Source: CBDCMJ01 sp965218875 (lineage in GTDB: Bacteria; Chloroflexota; Dehalococcoidia; Lucifugimonadales; UBA3495). Taken from it: DNA of 19,314 nucleotides. The notes under the pieces were generated by a model. The model saw only the letters and a list, made by a program, of their open reading frames with translations, was not told where the DNA came from and did not search any database. A program made the translations under genes and the position numbers. The DNA lies in the NCBI GenBank assembly GCA_965218875.1, contig CBDCMJ010000004.1, positions 1 to 19,314 of the forward strand, written 5' to 3'. Shown one piece after another: positions 1 to 7,025 of this stretch. Within the stretch, counting starts at the first letter, position 1. Every line of letters begins with the position of its first letter.

Positions 1-34
1 CTTCCGTTTCCAGACGAATCCGAAGGAGTGAACC

Positions 35-596
35 ATGCCCCGCAAGAAGCAAGCCAAGCAAGAGGAAATGCCCCTGTCCATCCCCGGACCCTCCTCTCCC
101 GCCACCCCGGAAGGCCAGGCGGTGCTGGAAGCCCTGCGCTCCAACCTAGCCCTGCTGGGGGAGCTGGCGGCCCGCTACGACGTGGCTTTCCAGACGGAGC
201 GCCCCGCCGACAGGCCGCAGATCAACTGCCCCCAGGATGTCCACACCCTGCTGGCCCCGGAGATGGGCGCTCTGGCCCAGGAGCAGCTGCAGGGTGCTGC
301 TGCTCAACACCCGCAACCAGGTGATGGGCCAGCGGGTCGTCTACATCGGCAACGTCAACTCGTCGGTGGTGCGGCCCGCCGAGGTGCTGCGCGCTGCTGT
401 AATCGATTCGGCCCCCAGCATCATCATCGCCCACAACCACCCTTCTTCGGACCCTACGCCCAGCCCCGAGGACGTGTCCATCACCCGCGAACTGGTCCAG
501 GCGGGCAAGCTGCTGGGCATCGACCTCCTGGACCACGTGGTCATCGGCGGCGACCGCTGGGTCAGCCTCAAGGAGCGAAAGCTGATGGACGACTAA
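35..596 (+). CDS. RadC-like JAB/MPN (JAMM) domain protein, interrupted by a 1-nt frameshift
   Basis: The ATG at 35 follows AAGGAG (23-28). The first ~85 codons read in one frame (ending ..ALAQEQL). The rest of the domain (RVLLLNTRNQVMGQ.. to the stop at 596) reads in the +1 frame. Removing a single base near 290-294, for instance the A at 291, joins the two into about 186 aa. The second part carries the complete metal-binding JAMM signature HNHPSSDPTPSPED (H-x-H-x7-S-x2-D), near-identical to RadC/YeeS proteins of mobile elements. The N-terminal helix-hairpin-helix of chromosomal RadC is absent, so this is a short, element-type RadC. The biochemical role of RadC is unsettled: the JAMM fold implies a Zn-dependent peptidase-like site, and the family is common on plasmids and islands. 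The frameshift may be a sequencing or assembly error or a true lesion. Family call firm, integrity unsure. Confidence 0.8.
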
Positions 597-611
597 CCAC
601 CGGCCCACCGA

Positions 612-658
612 GACCGGCGCTTCGCCGCCGGTCCCCACGCAGGGAATCCCCTCCCTGC
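612..658. other. Two adjacent hairpins in the radC downstream gap
   Basis: GACCGGCG (612-619) pairs with CGCCGGTC (626-633) across a 6-nt loop. GCAGGGA (639-645) pairs with TCCCTGC (652-658) across another 6-nt loop. No T-run follows, so this is not a classical Rho-independent terminator. It may be an attenuating or RNA-stabilising structure between the RadC-like gene and the next ORF. Confidence 0.45.
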
Positions 659-693
659 GCCCGTTCCTCATTCACACCTACAGGAGGCACTCC

Positions 694-1374
694 ATGATTC
701 CCACGGAACCCGTCCTCAACGGCGAGGACCCCGCATCGAGTGCGGGGCAGGCTCTCTACACCATCTCCGCCGGAGGCTACTCGGCCACCGCCGACGCCTT
801 CGCCCGCGACCCCGACACCGGCGGCCTCTGGTTCCTGTCGATGGTGGGGCCGCAGACCGCCCTCAAGGCCATCTGGGCCTCCCTGCTCAAGCAGCCCCCG
901 GACACCGCCTACATCATCAAGGGCGTCGAAGGCATGGCCCTCAGCGGCGGGTATCAGCAGTGCCAGGTCCCCCATCACACCGTCGGCACCTGGACCACCC
1001 GCATCGCCCGCCTGCCCGCCAGCCGGGGCTGGCACGCCCTGGTTTACACCCGACTGGCGGAGTTCAGCTTCGAGCGGGACGACTTCCTGCTGCTGGCCCA
1101 GGACCAGTCCGACGCGCCGGGGCTGCACCACCGTTTCCTGGACCGGCGCAGCCCCCTGCCCCTGCACCGCTCCTGGCGGGACTGGCTCTGGCGAAGGGGG
1201 CTGGACACCGGCGAGATCGTCCCCCTGGAGTCCGCCGGGCTGCTGGCCTACACCTGCAACCCCAAGGGGGATGAACTCAAGGCCGACCTGTCGGCGGCGG
1301 TGGCGGCGGGGACGCTGACCCTCAATGAATCGGAACCCGAAACCGATGAAACGGAGGAAGACAACGATGGATAG
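694..1374 (+). CDS. Hypothetical protein, 226 aa, unrecognised
   Basis: The start ATG at 694 is set by AGGAGG at 682-687. I do not recognise the family. The protein is soluble in appearance: no signal peptide or membrane segment is visible. It is Trp-rich in the middle (GLWFLSM, RSWRDWLWRRG) and ends in a strongly acidic tail (SEPETDETEEDNDG). The body alternates beta-like stretches (ALYTISAGGYSATADAF; WHALVYTRLAEFSFERDDFLLLA) that suggest an alpha/beta domain. The last 8 nt overlap the start of the next gene, implying translational coupling in one operon. It lies upstream of two zinc-ribbon proteins and a methyltransferase, so an accessory role in the same element is likely, but no function can be assigned. 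Confidence 0.75.
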   Translation: MIPTEPVLNGEDPASSAGQALYTISAGGYSATADAFARDPDTGGLWFLSMVGPQTALKAIWASLLKQPPDTAYIIKGVEGMALSGGYQQCQVPHHTVGTWTTRIARLPASRGWHALVYTRLAEFSFERDDFLLLAQDQSDAPGLHHRFLDRRSPLPLHRSWRDWLWRRGLDTGEIVPLESAGLLAYTCNPKGDELKADLSAAVAAGTLTLNESEPETDETEEDNDG

Positions 1375-1774
1375 GACTCTGAACCCGGTGAAGCGGGGCA
1401 ACAAGCGCCGCCGCGCCCGCAACTGGAAGGCCTGGCAGCTTTTCTCGCCCGACGGCACCAAGTGCCGCTTCTGCGAGCACGACCACACGACGCACCTGAC
1501 CTCATCCGCCCAGCCCCATTTCTACCGGCCCGCCGCCGAGCAGGACTGGCGGAACCCCAACGAGAAGCTCTACCGCCACGAACTGGACGACGGGTCCGAG
1601 GTGCTGGTCAAGCGCATCACCGTCGCCAGCCGCGCCGAGCTGCTCACCGCCTTCTGCACCGCCTGCGCCAAGGACAAGGACACCGACCAGGTGCTCTGCT
1701 TCCAGCGCACTCTCGCCAAGGGCGAGGTGGTGGGACTGACGAACCTGAACGGAGACCACAACGACGGGAGGTAG
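1367..1774 (+). CDS. Small basic zinc-finger-like protein, 135 aa
   Basis: I chose the ATG at 1367 because GGAGG (1353-1357) sits at proper spacing and the start overlaps the previous stop by 8 nt; an upstream in-frame ATG at 1325 would add 14 residues but has no ribosome site. The N-terminus is highly basic (KRGNKRRRARNWK). A cluster C-x2-C-x-H-x-H (CRFCEHDH) followed by further His residues, and a second C-x2-C (CTACAKDK) about 60 residues on, look like one split zinc site. This fits a small nucleic-acid- or protein-binding zinc-ribbon protein. The family is not recognised. It is followed after 4 nt by another Cys-rich gene, whose ribosome site overlaps this stop codon. Confidence 0.75.
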   Translation: MDRTLNPVKRGNKRRRARNWKAWQLFSPDGTKCRFCEHDHTTHLTSSAQPHFYRPAAEQDWRNPNEKLYRHELDDGSEVLVKRITVASRAELLTAFCTACAKDKDTDQVLCFQRTLAKGEVVGLTNLNGDHNDGR

Positions 1775-1778
1775 CACG

Positions 1779-2066
1779 ATGGCCGACAAGCAGACCCTGT
1801 ACTTTCCCTGCCCCAGCTGCGGGGCGCGGTTCGCCCAGGTGGAGGAGCAGGACGAGGACATCCACGCCGGGGAGACCTACACCTGCAACGAGTGCGGCGC
1901 GGCGGTGATCTTCGTCGCCCTGAGCATGGAGATGCTGGCCGACCCCGCCGTCATCCGGTGGAACTGCCACTTCTGCAACCCCGGACCCTGCCGGTTGGCC
2001 CCGTCCAGCGGCGCCTCCGGCGACTCACCTGACATGGACACCGAGCAACCCACGGATTCCAAGTAA
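1779..2066 (+). CDS. Small zinc-ribbon protein, 95 aa
   Basis: GGGAGGT (1766-1772) precedes the ATG at 1779 and overlaps the upstream stop, so translation is coupled. Two knuckles near the N-terminus (FPCPSCGARF and YTCNECGAAV, about 20 residues apart) form a typical four-cysteine zinc ribbon. A third Cys cluster (CHFCNPGPC) follows, then a polar Ser/Asp-rich tail. No enzyme motif is visible. Such ribbons usually bind nucleic acid or serve as adaptor modules; the partner is unknown. The position between another Cys-rich protein and a DNA methyltransferase suggests a DNA-related accessory protein of the same element. Confidence 0.75.
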   Translation: MADKQTLYFPCPSCGARFAQVEEQDEDIHAGETYTCNECGAAVIFVALSMEMLADPAVIRWNCHFCNPGPCRLAPSSGASGDSPDMDTEQPTDSK

Positions 2067-2093
2067 CCCATTCCAAGCTACAGGAGAACTGAC

Positions 2094-3128
2094 ATGAGAC
2101 TCGCTGCCCAAGCCAAAGGGGGCTTCTATCCCACGCCGCCCCGGGTGGTTGACCTAGTTGCCAAGCTGCTCTACGGGGCCAGGGGCCGCTCCCGCAGCGT
2201 TGACACCCTGCGCATCCTGGACCCCTGCTGCGGGGCCGGGGATGCCCTGGCCCAGTTCGCCGACCTGCTGCGCGACCGCAGCACCGTCCCCGTGGAGACC
2301 TGCGGGGTGGAGCTGCATAGGGACCGGGCGGAGCAGGCGGCACATGTCCTGGACCGTGCCCTGGCCTGCGACCTGTTCGCCACGTCGATAGCCAACAACG
2401 CCTTCGGCGTGCTGCTTCTCAATCCGCCCTATGACTGGGACCAGGAAGACAAGCGGGTTGAACACGCTTTCCTGACCCACTGCACCAGGTATCTGACGGA
2501 CGGCGGGCTGCTGCTGTTCATAGTCCCCAAGCAAAGGCTCTCCGTTTCCGCCCGCTACCTTTCCTCCCACTACCGGGACATCCGGTGCTGGGCCTTCCCC
2601 AACCCGGAGCGAGAGGTCTTCGACCAGGTGGTGCTGGTGGGCCGGCGCAAGGCGGAACCCAGCCCCGACCCCTACGCCGAGGAGCAGGTGCGGGACTGGG
2701 CCGAGGGGGAGCCGGAGGAGTTCTCGCCCCGCCCCTACCCGGTCTACGACCCGCCGGTGGTTGCCGCCGGTGAAATCCTCTTCGCCACCCGCACCGTTGA
2801 CCCCCTGGCGGCGGTGGCCGAGGCTCGGAAGACCGGCCTGTGGGCCAGCCAGGAGGTCAGGGACTCCCTCTGGCCCGCCCAGGACCAGCGCACCCGCCCG
2901 TTGATGCCGCTCCGCCGGGGCCACATGGCCATGCTGGTGGCGGCGGGTTTCCTCGACAACCTGGTGCTGGAGGCCGAGGGCCGGCGGATCCTGGTCAAGG
3001 GCCGCACCACCAAGGAGCTGGTGCTGGCCGAAGAGACGGAGAACACGGAGGTCTACCGGGAACGGCTCAAGACCACCGTGGTGGCCCTGGACCTGGACGA
3101 TGGGGAGATCACCGACATCGCCGCCTGA
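2094..3128 (+). CDS. SAM-dependent DNA methyltransferase, DUF6094-like, amino-MTase type (NPPY)
   Basis: The start at 2094 follows CAGGAGA. The 344-aa protein has the class I methyltransferase layout. FYPTPP (residues 11-16) is the N-terminal motif common in DNA adenine methylases. ILDPCCGAGD (41-50) is the SAM-binding motif I. GVELHRDRA (71-79) is the acidic end of strand 2. LLLNPPYDWD (107-116) is catalytic motif IV of the N6-adenine/N4-cytosine type. A ~150-residue C-terminal region (RPYPVYDPPVVAAGEILF..) with no motif I know may provide target recognition. The overall pattern matches DUF6094 proteins found on mobile elements next to helicases. No restriction endonuclease is adjacent, so it may be an orphan or protective methylase. 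Enzyme class is secure; target sequence is unknown. Confidence 0.88.
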   Translation: MRLAAQAKGGFYPTPPRVVDLVAKLLYGARGRSRSVDTLRILDPCCGAGDALAQFADLLRDRSTVPVETCGVELHRDRAEQAAHVLDRALACDLFATSIANNAFGVLLLNPPYDWDQEDKRVEHAFLTHCTRYLTDGGLLLFIVPKQRLSVSARYLSSHYRDIRCWAFPNPEREVFDQVVLVGRRKAEPSPDPYAEEQVRDWAEGEPEEFSPRPYPVYDPPVVAAGEILFATRTVDPLAAVAEARKTGLWASQEVRDSLWPAQDQRTRPLMPLRRGHMAMLVAAGFLDNLVLEAEGRRILVKGRTTKELVLAEETENTEVYRERLKTTVVALDLDDGEITDIAA

Positions 3129-3181
3129 CCCCGCCCAACGACAACTACTCTGACGGCTGCAACGCCAGCCGCGACACGAAG

Positions 3182-3220
3182 GCCCCGCCAGTGAGTGATA
3201 CCGGCGGGGCTTCGCTTTTT
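3182..3220 (+). terminator. Rho-independent terminator-like hairpin after the methyltransferase
   Basis: GCCCCGCC (3182-3189) pairs perfectly with GGCGGGGC (3203-3210) over a 13-nt loop, and a T-rich tract ending TTTTT (3216-3220) follows. It sits 53 nt after the methyltransferase stop and 33 nt before the helicase start. It could separate two transcripts or act as an attenuator for the helicase and PRTRC genes. Confidence 0.7.
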
Positions 3221-3253
3221 CCAAAGGGAAAACTCAAGGCAAGGAGATTACCC

Positions 3254-5659
3254 ATGAACCTGTCAGGATTCATCGACCAGTTCAAGGAGGCCATCGCCAG
3301 GCGGGTGGTGGAGTCCTACCCGCCCCTCTACCGGCCCTCGGAGAACGGCCACCAGCTGCCCCGGTTGCTGCGCACCCCGATGGGCGGCCAGGAGGACGCC
3401 ATCAAGGGCACGGCCCTCTCCCTACAGGTCCACCGGGGCACCACGGTGGTGGGCGAGATGGGTACCGGCAAGACCTTCATCGGCGCCGCCGCCGCCCACG
3501 CCGCCGGGTTCCGGCGCATGCTGATCCTCTGTCCGCCCCATTTGACCAGAAAATGGAAGCGGGAGGTGGAGGACACGGTGCCTGGCGCCCGGGCCGCCAT
3601 CGTCGCCTCCATCACCGACCTGGAACGGCTGCGGCTCTCAGTGGGTCCGGCTCCCCTCTTCGCCATCATGTCCCGGGAACGCGCCAAGCTGTCCTACCGA
3701 TGGCAGCCGGCCGTGATTCAACGCTGGGCCGCCGCCGGGGGCCGGCTGGTGCGGGACGAGCAGACCGGGGAACCTTTCCAGGTGCCCTGCTGCCCCCGCT
3801 GCTACGCCCAGGTGGTGGACAAGGACGGCGTGCCCCTGACCAACGAGGAGTTGTCCCGCAAGCGCCGCAACTGCGACCTCTGCCGCTCCGCCCTCTGGCA
3901 GGCCGACGGCTCCGGTCCCCGGCGTTATCCCCTGGCCGACTACGTGAAGCACCGGATGAAGGGCTTCTTCGACCTGCTGATCGGAGACGAGGTCCATGAG
4001 TACAAGGGCCGCGGCTCGGCCCAGGGCATCGCCGCCGGGGTGCTGGCCGACTCCTGCGGCAAGTCTCTTACCCTTACCGGCACTCTAACGGGCGGCTATT
4101 CCTCGACGCTCTTCCACCTGCTCTACCGCTTCTCGCCGGAGATCCGGACCGAGTTCGCTCGCTCCGAGGAGGGCCGCTGGATACAGCGCTACGGCTTCCT
4201 GGAGCAGACGGTGCGCCACTCCGACGACGGCGACTCCTTCGAGGACGGGCGCAACAGCCGCCGCAAGGGGTACCGCAAGACGGTGCGGGAGAGGCCGGGC
4301 CTGGCTCCATCGGCCCTCTTCCACCTGATCGGCAACAGCGTGTTCCTGCGCCTCTCCGACGTGGCCTCGGGGCTGCCGTCCTACGAGGAGCAGGTGCTGC
4401 TGTCGGGGATGGACCGGGAGACGGACTTTACCGGCTTCTCCCAGCGCAAGGCCTACGACCTGGTGTTCGACACCCTGCGGCAGGCCCTGGCCGAAGCGTT
4501 GGCCAAGGGTTCCAAGCGGCTCCTTGCTACGTACCTGCAAACCCTGCTGGCCTACCCCGACGGCTGTACTCGCGGGGAGACGGTATTCGACCCCCAGACC
4601 GGCAACGTCCTGGTGCAGATGCCGCCGTTGTCCGAGGACAAGCTCTACCCCAAGGAGCAGGCGCTGGTGGACCTGGTGGCGGCGGAGCGGCTGGCGGGCC
4701 GGAAGGTGCTGGTCTACGCCACCCACACCGGCACCCGGGACATCACCGAGCGGATGGAGCAGTTCCTGACTACGCACGGGTTCAGGGTGGCGGTGCTGAA
4801 GGCGGACACAGTGGCCCCGGACCGCCGGGAGTCCTGGGTGGAGGAACGGGTCAAGCAGGGGGTGGACGTGGTCATCTGCCATCCCCGCCTGGTGCAGACC
4901 GGCCTCGACCTGATCGACTTTCCAACCCTCTGTTGGTTCGAGACGGATTACAGCGTGTACACGATGAGGCAGGCGTCGCGTCGCTCCTGGCGCATCGGGC
5001 AGAAGCGCCCGGTGAAGGTGGTGTTCATGGCCTACCGGAACACCCTCCAGGCCGACGCTCTCAAGCTGGTGGCCAAGAAGCTGCAAAGCTCCCTGGCGGT
5101 GGAGGGGGAGCTGCCCGAGGACGGGCTGGCCGCCTTCGGGGACGACGGCGACGACCTGATGCTGGCATTGGCCCGCCAGATCGTCAGCGGCGAGAAGGAG
5201 ACCGATTCCGAATCGCTGGAGGCGGTATTCGCCCAGGCGCGGGACGCAGAGGCCAGCGCCGAGGAGTTCCTGGTGGACGACGATTGGAAGGTCGTCGAGG
5301 CCGAGCCGGAAACCGCCTCGGTCAACAGGAACGGACATCATTCCAACGGCAACGGACACCACGACGGCATCGGGGCGACGGTGGAGCTGGTCCTGGGCAA
5401 CGGCCACGACGCCAACGCCAACGCCAACGGGAACGGAGCCAACGGCGACGGCCACCGCAGCCTGCCCCCTGCCGGATACGGGGACGAACCCGCACCCGCC
5501 GAAGGGCAGCAGTCGCTGTTCTCCTGGGCCGAGTTCCTGGCCGAGGAACCGGTGAAGTCCAAGGGCAACAGCCGCAAACCCCAGCCCGCCGCCGCTTCCC
5601 TGTTCGAGTGGGCGCTGGAAAAGGAGATGGAAAAAGAGCCGGTCGGCGCGGGGCGCTAG
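3254..5659 (+). CDS. SNF2-like DEAD/DEAH-superfamily helicase/ATPase with zinc insertion and repeat-rich tail
   Basis: The ATG at 3254 has AAGGAG at 3241-3246; the frame is open further upstream but overlaps the methyltransferase, so that part is not coding. The protein has 801 aa. RecA-like domain 1: Walker A GEMGTGKT (67-74), DEVH box (245-248), motif III LTLTGTLTGG. Between motifs Ia and II there is a four-Cys insertion (C180-x2-C183, C207-x2-C210), likely a zinc ribbon. Domain 2: VLVYATHTGTRD, a TGLDLIDFP strand, and motif VI Q573-ASRRSWRIGQ583, the SNF2-type signature. It should be an ATP-driven DNA translocase. The tail is low-complexity Asn/Gly/His (about 690-735), followed by two similar segments, SLFSWAEFLAEEPV and SLFEWALEKEMEKEPV. 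The first is preceded by QQ, giving the clamp-binding-like QQSLF (752-756). Homologues accompany DUF6094 methylases on mobile elements. Confidence 0.88.
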   Translation: MNLSGFIDQFKEAIARRVVESYPPLYRPSENGHQLPRLLRTPMGGQEDAIKGTALSLQVHRGTTVVGEMGTGKTFIGAAAAHAAGFRRMLILCPPHLTRKWKREVEDTVPGARAAIVASITDLERLRLSVGPAPLFAIMSRERAKLSYRWQPAVIQRWAAAGGRLVRDEQTGEPFQVPCCPRCYAQVVDKDGVPLTNEELSRKRRNCDLCRSALWQADGSGPRRYPLADYVKHRMKGFFDLLIGDEVHEYKGRGSAQGIAAGVLADSCGKSLTLTGTLTGGYSSTLFHLLYRFSPEIRTEFARSEEGRWIQRYGFLEQTVRHSDDGDSFEDGRNSRRKGYRKTVRERPGLAPSALFHLIGNSVFLRLSDVASGLPSYEEQVLLSGMDRETDFTGFSQRKAYDLVFDTLRQALAEALAKGSKRLLATYLQTLLAYPDGCTRGETVFDPQTGNVLVQMPPLSEDKLYPKEQALVDLVAAERLAGRKVLVYATHTGTRDITERMEQFLTTHGFRVAVLKADTVAPDRRESWVEERVKQGVDVVICHPRLVQTGLDLIDFPTLCWFETDYSVYTMRQASRRSWRIGQKRPVKVVFMAYRNTLQADALKLVAKKLQSSLAVEGELPEDGLAAFGDDGDDLMLALARQIVSGEKETDSESLEAVFAQARDAEASAEEFLVDDDWKVVEAEPETASVNRNGHHSNGNGHHDGIGATVELVLGNGHDANANANGNGANGDGHRSLPPAGYGDEPAPAEGQQSLFSWAEFLAEEPVKSKGNSRKPQPAAASLFEWALEKEMEKEPVGAGR

Positions 5660-5673
5660 ACCGCAGATGCACG

Positions 5674-5706
5674 GGGAGGCCGCCACAAACGGAACGGCGG
5701 CCTCCC
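5674..5706. other. Perfect 11-bp hairpin between helicase and PRTRC C
   Basis: GGGAGGCCGCC (5674-5684) pairs with GGCGGCCTCCC (5696-5706) across an 11-nt loop, starting 15 nt after the helicase stop. There is no T-run. It may act as partial terminator, mRNA stabiliser or processing site that sets the ratio of helicase to the small ubiquitin-like protein downstream. Confidence 0.55.
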
Positions 5707-5756
5707 TGCACATGCCAACGCAAGCGAAACGACAACCATCACAAAGGAGATCAGTC

Positions 5757-5972
5757 ATGGCAAGAGTGTTCGTGTACGACGACCGCGAGTTCCCCGACCC
5801 GGACCCCGAGATGACCGTCGAGCAGGTGAAGGCGACGTTGGCCGACTTCTACGGCGAAATCGCCAACGCCTCGGTGAAGGAGACCACCCGGGGCGAGGAC
5901 ACCATCTTCGAGTTCCAGCGGCGGGTGGGCACCAAGGGCGCCTTCACCCCCGCCGGTCGCCAGGGGAGGTAA
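5757..5972 (+). CDS. PRTRC system protein C, ubiquitin-like (Prok_Ub-type) protein
   Basis: AAGGAG (5744-5749) sets the ATG at 5757, giving 71 aa; a longer in-frame start at 5667 has no ribosome site and runs through the upstream hairpin. The sequence MARVFVYDDREFPDPDP.. ..IANASV..GEDTIFEF..RVGTKG is characteristic of PRTRC protein C, classed with prokaryotic ubiquitin-like proteins. The predicted beta-grasp order is an N-terminal hairpin, a helix (VEQVKATLADFYGEI), then strands up to FEFQRRVGTKG61. As I recall, family members usually stop at or near the GTKG. Here ten more residues (AFTPAGRQGR) follow, so peptidase trimming may be needed to expose a C-terminal Gly. It is the first gene of the conjugation cassette; the next gene starts 4 nt after its stop. 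Confidence 0.88.
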   Translation: MARVFVYDDREFPDPDPEMTVEQVKATLADFYGEIANASVKETTRGEDTIFEFQRRVGTKGAFTPAGRQGR

Positions 5973-5976
5973 CCAA

Positions 5977-6207
5977 ATGGACAACCGGACCCTGGCCGGT
6001 CTGCTGGCGGCAACCCCGCCGGCGGACCTGAAAATCACCGAGCTTGCGGCGGAGCTAACCCTACCCGACGGCAGCCTGAACCTGGACGCGGCGGCGGCCC
6101 GGCAGCCGGAGGTGGAGCTGGCCTGCGCCCAGGCCCAGGACTACGCCGCCGCCACCAAGCGGCTGCTGGAGGCATTGCGGTGGCAACTGCGGCCCCGCCG
6201 GTACTGA
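5977..6207 (+). CDS. Small helical protein in PRTRC cassette, 76 aa, unrecognised
   Basis: GGGGAGG (5963-5969) precedes the ATG at 5977, and its stop lies 28 nt inside the next gene, so it belongs to a coupled operon. The sequence is Ala/Leu-rich with probable helices (LAGLLAATPP, ITELAAELTL) and a basic C-terminus (WQLRPRRY). No cysteine is visible besides one in the ACAQAQDY segment, and there is no membrane segment. In other PRTRC operons a protein E is expected near C, but I do not see clear similarity to it. It could be a divergent subunit or an unrelated insertion. Coding status is supported by the ribosome site and the packing. Confidence 0.65.
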   Translation: MDNRTLAGLLAATPPADLKITELAAELTLPDGSLNLDAAAARQPEVELACAQAQDYAAATKRLLEALRWQLRPRRY

Positions 6208-7025
6208 GCAACCTGGCCGAAACGCTCCTGCGGCGTCCGCCGTCGCTGCAAGAGCTGATCGTCCGGCTGGGCTACGCCGAGGACTACGCCTGGTTCGCCG
6301 GACTGGCGCGCCGCCTCTTTCCCGATGAGGCGGAAACGATGCTGGCGGTCCCGGACGTGGGGGAGCGGCTGGAATGCTTCGCCCGGCTCTTCCAGGAACG
6401 CCACTTCCCCCTCTACGCCCCCTACCTGGAGTTCTTCGTTGACGAAGGCGAGGACCCGCCCTTCACCTGGCTGCGCCGGGGCATCCCCTTCCAGCTGATG
6501 GGCTTCGGCTACGACGGCCTCCACGAGCTGTGGGACGGCTACCGGGAGGGCCTCTCGGCCCTGGCGCTGCTGGCCGAACCCCCCGACGCCTACTACGACG
6601 AATCTGGGGGGCTGCGCACGGCCTGGCTGGAGTCCGCCGCCCAACACATCCCACAGGAAACCCTGCTCCGCATTCCTTCGGGCGGGATACCCCTGGACGT
6701 TCTCAACGAAGCGGTGCAGGAAACCGACTACCAGGGGGCGGCCCAGGCCGCCGCCTGGGTGCGGGCCGAGACCGGCAACTTCTTTCTCGACCATTGTTAT
6801 GACGATGGCGACTACGACGGTTTCTCCGATCCCTGGGAGGAGGAAATCATCCAGGAGGGGACGGAAGAGTGGCGCAAGGCGGACCGGCTCATGGACTCGG
6901 TGCTGAAGCTGGCCGACTGGCTGGAGGGGGACCTGCCGGGCCGCTTCGCCGAAATGCTGGACTTCATCCTGTCGCGAATACCCGAACCACAACAGGAGGA
7001 AAACGATGATGACGACGACCAATGA
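6180..7025 (+). CDS. Alpha-helical protein in the PRTRC F position
   Basis: The GTG at 6180 is preceded by GGAGG (6168-6172) and lies inside the end of the 76-aa gene. The 281-aa product is mostly amphipathic helix by inspection (LAETLLRRPPSLQELIVRLGYAED..) and rich in Trp/Tyr/Phe and acidic residues, with no catalytic motif. It ends in a poly-Asp tail (ENDDDDDQ), whose codons overlap the first codons of the E2-like gene. Known PRTRC operons, as I recall them, run E-C-F-B-A-ThiF, and ubiquitin-like gene neighbourhoods often contain an uncharacterised all-helical protein. Position therefore suggests this is the F-slot subunit. Sequence identity to PRTRC F was not recognised, so this is positional inference. 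Confidence 0.7.
   Translation: MATAAPPVLSNLAETLLRRPPSLQELIVRLGYAEDYAWFAGLARRLFPDEAETMLAVPDVGERLECFARLFQERHFPLYAPYLEFFVDEGEDPPFTWLRRGIPFQLMGFGYDGLHELWDGYREGLSALALLAEPPDAYYDESGGLRTAWLESAAQHIPQETLLRIPSGGIPLDVLNEAVQETDYQGAAQAAAWVRAETGNFFLDHCYDDGDYDGFSDPWEEEIIQEGTEEWRKADRLMDSVLKLADWLEGDLPGRFAEMLDFILSRIPEPQQEENDDDDDQ

Noticed and set aside
280..300. Programmed +1 frameshift in the RadC-like gene
   Set aside because: No slippery site, in-frame stop or downstream stimulator is visible; a simple 1-base insertion or error is the easier explanation.
568..1488. 306-aa - strand open frame
   Set aside because: Antisense to the 226-aa gene, which has AGGAGG and operon coupling; nothing supports the reverse frame.
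2154..3224. 356-aa - strand open frame
   Set aside because: Antisense shadow of the NPPY methyltransferase.
4085..5758. 557-aa open frame on the - strand across the helicase
   Set aside because: Antisense shadow of a well-supported SNF2-like gene; no ribosome site, no motif, typical of GC-rich codon bias.
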